Positions 10,294 through 17,717 of a stretch of DNA of 64,000 nucleotides are shown here, one piece after another; within the stretch, counting starts at the first letter, position 1, and every line of letters begins with the position of its first letter. The stretch is taken from the NCBI RefSeq assembly GCF_024585285.1, contig NZ_CP040755.1, positions 1,922,001-1,986,000 on the forward strand, in the 5' to 3' direction. The DNA is from Colwellia sp. M166 (GTDB taxonomy: Bacteria; Pseudomonadota; Gammaproteobacteria; Enterobacterales; Alteromonadaceae). The notes under the pieces were generated by a model, which had not been told where the DNA came from, did not search any database, and worked only from the letters and a program-made list of their open reading frames with translations. The position numbers were made by a program, and so were the translations under genes.

Positions 10294-11052
10294 ATGATGT
10301 GGAAATGGCTACACCCTTATGCAAATCCTGAGATTAGCTATCATTTTGCCGGTAAAATATTACCTTGGTGCGCACGACTAGCTTTTATTTTTTTAAGCCT
10401 TGGTATTGTTTGGGCGCTACTATTTGCGCCAGCGGATTATCAACAAGGTGATACTTTTAGAATATTTTATTTGCATGTGCCCGCTGCTATGTTGTCAATG
10501 GGCATTTATTTAGGCATGGCAATTGCCGCGCTATCAAGTTTAGTTTGGCAATTAAAACTGGCTGATGCCTCAGCTGCCGCGATGGCACCTATAGGTGCTG
10601 CCTTTACTTTTATCGCTTTAGTTACTGGCGCTGCATGGGGGAAACCTATGTGGGGCACATGGTGGATCTGGGATGCTAGACTGACCTCAGAGTTAATTTT
10701 ATTATTTTTATATCTTGGTGTTATTGCTTTACATAATGCTTTTGAAGATAAAAGTTTAGCCGGAAAAGCCGCCGGCATACTTGCCTTGGTCGGCGTCATC
10801 AACTTACCTATTATCAAATACTCTGTTGAGTGGTGGAATACGCTTCATCAAGGTGCAACGGTCAGTAAATTAGGTCAACCTTCGATGACTGCCGATATGT
10901 TTTGGCCATTTTTGATCTGTTTTATCGGCTTTGCTTTTTTAGTGACCGCTTTAATCTGTCTACGATTTCGTACCGAAGTATTAAACCGAAATAGTATGCG
11001 CCCTTGGGTACGCGAGTTAGTGGCTAATGAGGAGAAAACTCATGCAGTTTGA
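10294..11052 (+). CDS. ccmC: Haem lyase / haem delivery protein CcmC
   Basis: A 252-residue protein of the haem handling family. It carries the tryptophan-rich WWD motif WGTWWIWDARLTSELILLF in the middle, conserved histidines in FYLHVPAAM and LHQGATVSK, and six membrane helices. It binds haem on the periplasmic side and attaches it to CcmE. Two ATG codons are in tandem at the start. Its last 11 bases overlap ccmD. Confidence 0.97.
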   Translation: MMWKWLHPYANPEISYHFAGKILPWCARLAFIFLSLGIVWALLFAPADYQQGDTFRIFYLHVPAAMLSMGIYLGMAIAALSSLVWQLKLADASAAAMAPIGAAFTFIALVTGAAWGKPMWGTWWIWDARLTSELILLFLYLGVIALHNAFEDKSLAGKAAGILALVGVINLPIIKYSVEWWNTLHQGATVSKLGQPSMTADMFWPFLICFIGFAFLVTALICLRFRTEVLNRNSMRPWVRELVANEEKTHAV

Positions 11053-11269
11053 TAGTATTAGTGCTTTTTTAAATATGGGCGGCTATGGCTTTTATGTCTG
11101 GCTATCTTATGGTGTTAGTACCTTTGTCTTAGCGCTATTAGTTTTCTCTAGCCTCAGTAGTCATAAAAAAATTAAGCAGCAAATTACTCAACGCCAAAAG
11201 CGTGAAATAAAATTACGTCAGGCAGCTGAGCGGCAAAAAGCACAAACCAGTGCAGACACCAGTTTATAA
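11042..11269 (+). CDS. ccmD: Haem exporter accessory protein CcmD
   Basis: A small membrane protein, 75 residues from the ATG at 11042. That start is favoured over one 15 bases upstream by a GAGGAG ribosome site inside the end of ccmC. It begins with an amphipathic FLNMGGYGFYVWLSYG stretch leading into a single membrane helix, followed by a highly charged lysine/glutamine-rich cytoplasmic tail. This is the CcmD pattern. CcmD is needed for release of haem-loaded CcmE from CcmABC. Confidence 0.9.
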   Translation: MQFDSISAFLNMGGYGFYVWLSYGVSTFVLALLVFSSLSSHKKIKQQITQRQKREIKLRQAAERQKAQTSADTSL

Positions 11270-11287
11270 TATTAAAGAGGTAGTAAC

Positions 11288-11800
11288 ATGAATCCCCGTC
11301 GTAAAAAGCGATTAACCATAGTCGCATCAATAATCATAGGTTTAGGTGTTGTAGCCGGACTGGTTTTGTACGCATTAAGTCAAAATATTGATTTATTCTA
11401 TAAGCCATCTGAAATATATAATGGTAAAGAAGACACCGGTCTTAAAGCAATTAATGGCCAACGCTTACGTATTGGTGGCTTAGTTGTTCCGGGAAGTGTT
11501 CATCGTAATAGCGACAGCCTAAAGGTCAGTTTTAAGCTAACAGACATGAGAATGCCAATCAGCTTCTCAGACACAGACCCTACGGTTACTGTCAGCTATG
11601 ATGGCATTTTACCTGACTTATTTCGTGAGGGACAAGGTATCGTTGCTAATGGTGTCTTAGTTAATGGCAATATGATTGAAGCCAGTGAAGTACTAGCGAA
11701 ACATGATGAAAACTATATGCCAAAAGAGCTTGCTGACGATGCAAATGAACAACACGTTAAGCAAAGTTATAGCAAAGAGCAGTTAGAAACAACTAACTAA
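11288..11800 (+). CDS. ccmE: Periplasmic haem chaperone CcmE
   Basis: A 170-residue membrane-anchored haem chaperone. Residues 9-30 form the anchor and the rest an OB-fold domain. The haem-binding H-x3-Y motif is intact as HDENY (His139, Tyr143), where haem is covalently bound and then passed to the CcmF/H lyase. The C-terminal tail is polar and flexible, as in the family. It is the last gene of the ccmABCDE operon and is followed by a strong terminator. No ccmF, ccmG, ccmH or ccmI is in the window. Confidence 0.97.
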   Translation: MNPRRKKRLTIVASIIIGLGVVAGLVLYALSQNIDLFYKPSEIYNGKEDTGLKAINGQRLRIGGLVVPGSVHRNSDSLKVSFKLTDMRMPISFSDTDPTVTVSYDGILPDLFREGQGIVANGVLVNGNMIEASEVLAKHDENYMPKELADDANEQHVKQSYSKEQLETTN

Positions 11801-11824
11801 TTTTAGCTAGATTTACCGGTCAAT

Positions 11825-11854
11825 AAAAGCGAACTAGCCGCTAGTTCGCTTTTT
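11825..11854 (+). terminator. Terminator after ccmE
   Basis: Perfect 13-base-pair stem (11825-11837 with 11841-11853; AGCGAACTAG paired with CTAGTTCGCT inside A/T flanks), a three-base loop, and a closing T run. It closes the ccmABCDE operon. Confidence 0.92.
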
Positions 11855-11907
11855 ATGTATACAAAAAGTGTTTATCAAGTTAATCCCACTGCCGTCCAAA
11901 AGGAATT

Positions 11908-11943
11908 ATGATGAACTATAGCAAGTTATTTTTGAGTCTTTAA
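11908..11943 (+). CDS. Eleven-codon reading frame, possible gene remnant
   Basis: AAAAGGA lies 5 bases before two tandem ATG codons, which open a frame reading MMNYSKLFLSL and then TAA. The start resembles the first residues of an exported protein, so this may be the stub of a lost gene or a chance frame. No further homology is visible downstream, where only a GAACAC/GTGTTC inverted repeat near 11985-12002 stands out. Confidence 0.2.
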   Translation: MMNYSKLFLSL

Positions 11944-12031
11944 GTGTAATACCCTGCTTCTAAAGTATAAATTTTTAACTAAGGGAACACATGATTGTGT
12001 TCATCCGCTGTTAGTAAAAACTCGTTGCGAG

Positions 12032-13111
12032 TTATTTAGCGAGCTGAATATGTACACGACGGGAAATATTACACAAAAGTTCGTAAGGTATAGTGGTGGC
12101 AAATTCAGCCACTTCTTCCACCGGCAAACCTTTACCCCATAACGTCGCGATATCACCTACCTTGTCCTTACTTTGAGCACCTAAATCTACTGAGATCATA
12201 TCCATAGAGACTCGACCAATAAGTGGTACACGACGGCCATTAATCAGTACCGGTGTACCATTAGATGCATGGCGCGGATAACCATCACCATAACCAATGG
12301 CAACCACACCTATGGTAGTATTTCTCTCACTAACCCAAGTGCCACTATAACCAACACATTCTCCGGCAGCGATTGTTCGTACAGAAATCAGGCTTGATTG
12401 TAAGGTCATCACTGGCACAATACCTTCAACCTTTGTCTGGCTAGGCAAAGGAGAAACGCCATAAAGCAATAAGCCCGGTCTGATCCATTGGTAGTGACTT
12501 TGCGGCCAAAGTAAAACGCCAGCCGAGTTGGCTAAACTTTTTTCTAGTGAAAAGTTGGCGCTGAGTTCATTAAACAACGCAATTTGTTTTGGCGTCGCTA
12601 AATTTTTGCTCTCATCCGCACAGCCTAAATGGCTCATCAATACGATAGGCTGTTGAACATTTTCTGACTGACTCAGTGCTTGGTAAAATTGCGTTAGTTG
12701 TTCAGGATTAATGCCTAATCGGTGCATGCCGGTATCAATTTTCAACCAAACGTTCAACGGCTTTGCTAGCTTTGCATTAATAATTGCATCCAGCTGCTGC
12801 TCGTTATGTACTATGGTTTGTAAGTTATTAGCCGCCAGAATAGCAATATCTTCTGTAGCAAAAAAGCCTTCAAGCAAGACAATGGGTCTTTCAATCCCCG
12901 CAGCTCTAAGTGCAAGTGCTTCATCAATACGTGCGACACCAAAAGCATCGGCATTGGGTAAAGCTTTGGCGATACGCTCTAGACCATGGCCATAGCCATT
13001 AGCCTTAAGCACAGCTAAAACTTTGGTATCAGGCGCAATAGCTTGGATAAGGTGGTAATTATTGCTAAGCGCATGCAAATCAATTACCGCCGTAGCAGTA
13101 CGTAAAGTCAT
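12032..13111 (-). CDS. alr: Alanine racemase
   Basis: A 359-residue PLP enzyme of the Alr fold: N-terminal TIM barrel with the PLP lysine Lys36 in VLAVLKANGYGHG, and a C-terminal beta domain with the second catalytic base Tyr255 in GYSGTW. SMDMISVD and the conserved WGKG segment are also present. It makes D-alanine for peptidoglycan in the cytosol. It lies 6 bases after dnaB on the same strand, the common dnaB-alr pair, and is probably cotranscribed. The start fits the family's usual N-terminus. Confidence 0.97.
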   Translation of the reverse strand: MTLRTATAVIDLHALSNNYHLIQAIAPDTKVLAVLKANGYGHGLERIAKALPNADAFGVARIDEALALRAAGIERPIVLLEGFFATEDIAILAANNLQTIVHNEQQLDAIINAKLAKPLNVWLKIDTGMHRLGINPEQLTQFYQALSQSENVQQPIVLMSHLGCADESKNLATPKQIALFNELSANFSLEKSLANSAGVLLWPQSHYQWIRPGLLLYGVSPLPSQTKVEGIVPVMTLQSSLISVRTIAAGECVGYSGTWVSERNTTIGVVAIGYGDGYPRHASNGTPVLINGRRVPLIGRVSMDMISVDLGAQSKDKVGDIATLWGKGLPVEEVAEFATTIPYELLCNISRRVHIQLAK

Positions 13112-13117
13112 TTGTGT

Positions 13118-14536
13118 TTAATCTTCGTCAAGTACGTGCGGGCCAGCATAATTATCAAAACGTGAGAACTGTCCTTGGAAAGTCAACGGTACTCGGCCAA
13201 TAGGACCATTACGCTGTTTACCAATAATAATTTCAGCCATGCCTTTATATTCAGAGTCATCGTGATAAACCTCGTCACGATAAATAAACATGATTAAATC
13301 AGCATCTTGCTCTATTGAACCTGATTCACGTAAATCTGAGTTTATCGGACGTTTATCTGCACGTTGCTCCAAGCCACGGTTAAGCTGAGATAGTGCAATA
13401 ACCGGCACCTCTAACTCTTTTGCCAAGGCCTTTAATGAGCGCGATATTTCCGCGATTTCTAAGGTTCGGTTATCAGAAAATTGTGGCGCACGCATCAATT
13501 GCAAGTAATCGATCATGATCAAACTAATGCCGCCATGATCTCGAGCGATACGGCGTGCTCGAGAACGTACATCGGTAGGCGTTAAACCGGCAGCATCGTC
13601 GATATACATTTTGCCTTTTTCGATTAACAAACCCATGGTTGATGATAAACGAGCCCAATCCTCATCTTCTAACTGACCCGTACGAATTTTAGTTTGATCA
13701 ATGCGACCAAGCGAGGCCAACATCCTCATCATCAGCTGCTCTGAAGGCATCTCTAAACTAAAAATTAACGCCGGCTTATCTTCGGTCATAGCGGCATTTT
13801 CGGCCAAGTTCATTGCAAAGGTTGTTTTACCCATCGACGGACGGCCGGCAACAATGATCAAATCAGATTTTTGGAAACCAGCGGTCATTTTGTCTAAATC
13901 AGTAAAACCACTCGAAACACCGGTGACACCGTTTGTTGGCGATGCACAAAGTTTTTCTATACGATCAACGGTTTTTTCTAATACTGAGCTAATATTTTCA
14001 GGGCCTTCCGACTTATTTGCTCGCTGCTCAGCAATAGCAAAAACCTTTGTTTCGGCAAAGTCGAGTAAATCGGCACTGCTACGGCCTTGTGGATCGTAGC
14101 CCGCTTCAGCAATTTCATTAGCAACACTGATCATTTCACGCGTTACTGCACGTTCACGAACAATATCTGCATAGGCAGTGATATTGGCGGCACTGGGCGT
14201 GTTTTTCATCATTTCAGCGAGATAAACAAAGCCGCCGGCATCATCAAGCTTTTGATCATTTTCAAGCGCTTCAGATAAGGTGATCAAATCTACCGGCTCA
14301 CCCAATTCGATTAACGCCGCAATGGTTTCATAAGTGATACGATGTGAACGACTGTAAAAATCTTGCGCAACAACGCGTTCGCCAACTCGATCAAAGGTTT
14401 CATTATCTAACAATAAACCACCCAGCACCGATTGCTCGGCCTCTAAGGAATGCGGCGGAACTTTTAACTCATCAATTTGTTTGTCACGAGGAAATTGGTT
14501 GTTTTTACTAAACCTGGCTGGCTTACGATCGGCCAT
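13118..14536 (-). CDS. dnaB: Replicative DNA helicase DnaB
   Basis: A 472-residue hexameric helicase of usual length. The N-terminal domain starts at PPHSLEAEQSVLGGLL, the RecA-like domain carries Walker A GRPSMGKTT (residues 231-239) and Walker B in ISLIMIDYLQL, and the DnaB signature SQLNRGLEQRADKRP and RESGSIEQDADLIMF segments are intact. There is no intein. It unwinds DNA ahead of the replication fork. The rpsF-rpsR-rplI genes that often precede dnaB are not upstream here; a gene-poor stretch and the DUF4097 gene lie there instead. Confidence 0.98.
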   Translation of the reverse strand: MADRKPARFSKNNQFPRDKQIDELKVPPHSLEAEQSVLGGLLLDNETFDRVGERVVAQDFYSRSHRITYETIAALIELGEPVDLITLSEALENDQKLDDAGGFVYLAEMMKNTPSAANITAYADIVRERAVTREMISVANEIAEAGYDPQGRSSADLLDFAETKVFAIAEQRANKSEGPENISSVLEKTVDRIEKLCASPTNGVTGVSSGFTDLDKMTAGFQKSDLIIVAGRPSMGKTTFAMNLAENAAMTEDKPALIFSLEMPSEQLMMRMLASLGRIDQTKIRTGQLEDEDWARLSSTMGLLIEKGKMYIDDAAGLTPTDVRSRARRIARDHGGISLIMIDYLQLMRAPQFSDNRTLEIAEISRSLKALAKELEVPVIALSQLNRGLEQRADKRPINSDLRESGSIEQDADLIMFIYRDEVYHDDSEYKGMAEIIIGKQRNGPIGRVPLTFQGQFSRFDNYAGPHVLDED

Positions 14537-15007
14537 ATCACACCTTAAATGCTTGGCGATAATCTCTACTTAAAAGTGCAATTATGACACTTTTTAGTAT
14601 TTAAAATTATTCGAAAATAAAGAGAGCTAATGTAGCAGAATTTACCGCTAAGAAAAATGAAAAAGAAAACTATTATTAAGCGGTAGTTAAGCCAAGAAGA
14701 TATAAAAAGTAACGCTCAGAGCCTAGCTAATCATAATTATTGGGCCTGATATCATTTACTTTCAAATAAAGAATTGAGTTACGTTGGTCTATGAATAATA
14801 CTGCTTGATGTTTAAGTAAAATCAAGTGTTTATCTGATGCGATAAAGCTACGCCAAATTAACCTTGTTATATCCGCTATCAATATTTTTAAGACTGATAA
14901 TGGAATAAAAGGAAATATTGCACAAGTACTGCTTATCCAGAGTTCAACTTAGTAATGAAAGCCAACGGCTAAACGTGCCAACACAGCAGAACGTCTAGCT
15001 GATCCGG
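14537..15007. other. Gene-free stretch upstream of dnaB
   Basis: About 470 AT-rich bases between the dnaB start and the end of the DUF4097 gene. It should hold the dnaB promoter. I found no reading frame with a good ribosome site, no tRNA-like fold and no strong terminator in either direction. A loose inverted repeat (ACCGCT near 14643, AGCGGT near 14682) is the only structure noticed. Confidence 0.5.
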
Positions 15008-15949
15008 CTATTTTATTTCGATGTTTCCACTCACGGTACTCGCACGCACTGAAGCACTCGCCTTTCCTGTTTCAAAAGATAATTTAGAACTAGGGCCATA
15101 TTTTGCTTTTTTCGCTTTCGCTGAACTTAAGCGATTAATAATATCGCCACCAGCATTAGCTTTTAAATTAAAGCTCGCTTGTACTTTATTTTTGAAGGCT
15201 ACCGATAAATCACCACTAACACTCGACATTTTTAATAAGCCATTGTCATTGAGCGATAATTGGCTATTGAATTCACCACTAACAGTTGAAACAATTAATT
15301 CATCAATGTCAGCTAAACGAAGATCAATATCACCTGATACTGTATTGGCCGAGATTTCATTCGCACTAGAGCTCGAACTTAGGCTACCACTAATGGTTTT
15401 AAAGTGCGCTCGTCCACTCGAGTTACGATCGTGTATGTCACCACTAACCGAGGAAAGACGAATTTTTCCTGCCAAGTTATTACTTTCAATGTTACCGCTT
15501 ACTGTCGCTAATTCTATCTGTTGCTGTAAATATTTAGCATTAATATCACCACTAACCGTTTGAATTTCACTGCCATGGCTAAACTTGCTGATATTAATGT
15601 CTGATGAAACACCTTTAAAATTAACCCGAACATGCTGAGGAATTTCAATGCTAAGTTCCGAGCCATTATTGCCCCAACCATTATGATTACCTTGAGGTAC
15701 TTCTACTTTAATAATGATCCGCGAGCCTGATTTTTCAAAGGTAAAACCTTCAGCTTTATCGTCTAGTTCTCCCATAACCGATACGGTATCACCGCTAGTG
15801 CCGGTAATGGTTACTTCACCACGTAAATTTTCAATGGTGACATTGGTAATACTACCCAGTGACATAGATTTATCTATACGCTCTCCAGCAACACTTGCTG
15901 TTGCAGTGATAAAAAGCACTAGTGGTAAATAATTACGTAAGCTTCCCAT
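15008..15949 (-). CDS. Exported DUF4097-type beta-solenoid repeat protein
   Basis: The start at 15949 is chosen over one at 16006 because AAGAGG precedes it and the protein then begins MGSLRNYLPLVLF, a Sec signal peptide ending near VAG. That gives 313 residues. The C-terminal two thirds is a run of SG(D/N/S) turns (SGDI, SGNI, SGDI, SGSL, SGDI, SGEF, SGDL), the first five intervals being exactly 18 residues and later ones 19 and 21. This is a right-handed beta-helix pattern typical of DUF4097 adhesin-like proteins. It is the third gene of an ECF sigma / anti-sigma cassette. The function is unknown; an envelope role is inferred. Confidence 0.85.
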   Translation of the reverse strand: MGSLRNYLPLVLFITATASVAGERIDKSMSLGSITNVTIENLRGEVTITGTSGDTVSVMGELDDKAEGFTFEKSGSRIIIKVEVPQGNHNGWGNNGSELSIEIPQHVRVNFKGVSSDINISKFSHGSEIQTVSGDINAKYLQQQIELATVSGNIESNNLAGKIRLSSVSGDIHDRNSSGRAHFKTISGSLSSSSSANEISANTVSGDIDLRLADIDELIVSTVSGEFNSQLSLNDNGLLKMSSVSGDLSVAFKNKVQASFNLKANAGGDIINRLSSAKAKKAKYGPSSKLSFETGKASASVRASTVSGNIEIK

Positions 15950-15990
15950 ATTAACCTCTTGTTTCACATTCAATAATAACAATATAACAA

Positions 15991-16512
15991 CTAAATCTCT
16001 TGCCACTGCGGACTATATAGTTGTTTTAATAAATCTAGCTCTTGCTGCTGAGTCCAACGTAATAAGTTTAATAAATCACTATTATTAGGATCTTCAACAA
16101 GGGCTTTGCTAATGGTTTTTTGTGCTGATGCTAATTTAACTAACTCAGTCTGCATTGCGACTGGTAGCTGCTTAATATCAGGTCGGCCAAAGCTAACTAG
16201 CATGCTGTGCTTTTGTTGCTGAAAGTTATATTGAATTTCTGCAACTAAACTTATCGACGGCTCAGTCGTTGATAATTCTGGCCCTAAAGTCATCCAGGTT
16301 AATAATACCGCTGCAACTATCGACGCAGCCCAAGCAGTTGGCATAATAACCTTTCGGGTATTTGCTTTTTCTAATACCGCAGTATTTTGGTTAATCGCTT
16401 TATCAATACCTAGCCATAAGTCTCGTTCTGGCGACATTTCTTTTGGCAACTTTGTTATTGCTGCTTGTAAGCTTTTTTCCGCACTGTTATTGGCAATATT
16501 ATTTTCTTTCAT
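15991..16512 (-). CDS. Single-pass membrane protein, candidate anti-sigma factor
   Basis: A 173-residue protein with a polar cytoplasmic N-terminus (residues 1-54), one membrane helix (about 55-77) and a C-terminal periplasmic, helix-rich part. This topology and its place 3 bases after an ECF sigma gene suggest the cognate anti-sigma factor. The classic zinc-binding H-x3-C-x2-C motif of ZAS anti-sigma factors is absent, so the N-terminal sigma-binding mode is not proven. The C-terminal half, rich in Q and L, could sense an envelope signal. The call is mainly from context. Confidence 0.6.
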   Translation of the reverse strand: MKENNIANNSAEKSLQAAITKLPKEMSPERDLWLGIDKAINQNTAVLEKANTRKVIMPTAWAASIVAAVLLTWMTLGPELSTTEPSISLVAEIQYNFQQQKHSMLVSFGRPDIKQLPVAMQTELVKLASAQKTISKALVEDPNNSDLLNLLRWTQQQELDLLKQLYSPQWQEI

Positions 16513-16515
16513 TTT

Positions 16516-17073
16516 CTACTCACTTAACGACTCGCGTAATAAACCTCTAGCTCGATGGTATTGGGCTTTACTCGTGCCCACTGCCATGCCTAACATGCTA
16601 GCAATTTCTTCATGGCGATAACCTTCAATAGCAAACAATACAAATACTAACCGTGCTCTTTCAGGTAACTTAAGAATATTCTTATCTAAGTTTGAGCAAT
16701 CTGGCATATCGACAGCAACATCTTCAACAGCCTGTTCTTCGATACTAAAAATGCGCTGTATCCAGGTTTTATTCTTACGTATATGCCCTAACGCGATATT
16801 ACTCGCGACACTATGCAACCAAGTTGAAAATTTACTTTCACCACGAAAATTATTAATTTTCTGCCATAATTGAACAAAAACTTCCTGACAAACATCTTCA
16901 GCACTATCTTTATCAGCCAGCATACGCCAGCACAAGGCATAAATACGGCGATGATGGTTCTTATATAAGTGATGAAATGCTTGTTGATCTCCCTGTTGTG
17001 CTTGCGCTATCCATTGGGATTCAAGATCTGGGCTAAAGCGCTCATTGGCATCAATAATTTTTAACTTATCCAA
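16516..17073 (-). CDS. ECF RNA polymerase sigma factor (sigma-70 family)
   Basis: A 185-residue two-domain sigma factor. Region 2 is in the YALCWRMLADKDSAEDVCQE segment, with the FSTWLHSVASN stretch following, and region 4 in LPERARLVFVLFAIEGYRHE with a helix-turn-helix ending GTSKAQYHRARGLLRE. It would direct polymerase to a small regulon, probably including its own cassette. The next two genes are a membrane protein and an exported beta-solenoid protein, a usual arrangement for envelope-sensing ECF systems. I could not identify its target promoter motif upstream. Confidence 0.93.
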   Translation of the reverse strand: MDKLKIIDANERFSPDLESQWIAQAQQGDQQAFHHLYKNHHRRIYALCWRMLADKDSAEDVCQEVFVQLWQKINNFRGESKFSTWLHSVASNIALGHIRKNKTWIQRIFSIEEQAVEDVAVDMPDCSNLDKNILKLPERARLVFVLFAIEGYRHEEIASMLGMAVGTSKAQYHRARGLLRESLSE

Positions 17074-17223
17074 AAAGTGAATTCTCGACGTTTTGCCTAA
17101 TTACTAAGTTAGATGCAGTATGCAGGAAAAGGGTTTAAAGAAAAGTAAAAATAGTTACTGAAAAAGTATAAAAAACTTAAACGGCTAGTTGTTAAATAAG
17201 TGACTCTGGCTAATTTACGTAAA

Positions 17224-17249
17224 AAAAAAGCACCCTAAGGTGCTTTTTT
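17224..17249 (-). terminator. Terminator after rpmE
   Basis: Stem AAAAAAGCACC (17224-17234) paired with GGTGCTTTTTT (17239-17249), loop CTAA. A T run follows on the minus strand after rpmE. The symmetric A/T flanks allow it to act on the plus strand also. Confidence 0.9.
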
Positions 17250-17269
17250 CATCTGGTATATTAGCAGAA

Positions 17270-17482
17270 TTACTTCTTGCTAAGAGCACCAAAACGCTTG
17301 TTGAATTTATCAACACGACCACCAGTCTCAGCAGCTTTTTGCTTACCAGTGTAGAATGGGTGACATTCTGAACATACGTCTAAGTGTAAGTCTTTACCTA
17401 CAGTTGAACGAGTTGTAATAACGTTACCACAAGAACAAGTTGCCTTGAACTCTACATAATTTGGATGAATACCGTCTTTCAT
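17270..17482 (-). CDS. rpmE: Ribosomal protein bL31, zinc-binding form
   Basis: A 70-residue bL31 starting [19 protein letters not shown]. The cysteines C16, C18, C37 and C40 of the zinc-binding (C+) type are present (CSCG and [10 protein letters not shown]). It joins the large subunit and bridges to the small one. It is divergent from priA, the normal gammaproteobacterial neighbour, and is followed by its own terminator. The zinc-free paralogue, if any, is elsewhere. Confidence 0.98.
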   Translation of the reverse strand: MKDGIHPNYVEFKATCSCGNVITTRSTVGKDLHLDVCSECHPFYTGKQKAAETGGRVDKFNKRFGALSKK

Positions 17483-17717
17483 GGGAAACCTCTGTTAAGG
17501 CCGTATCGCCACTTGATCAGTCATTATTGCTGCCAAGCACCATACGAGTTAAAAATAATGGAGGCGAATATTATAAGATCCCCCTTCGCATAGCAATAAA
17601 AACCGCTAAAAAAATAAGCAATTTGTCACTTTATTTCATAAAAATACTTTTCAACTAATTTTCTCACTTGGCATTGAGTCATTTAACAGTAGAATAGCCG
17701 TAACATTTTCTTTTTAT

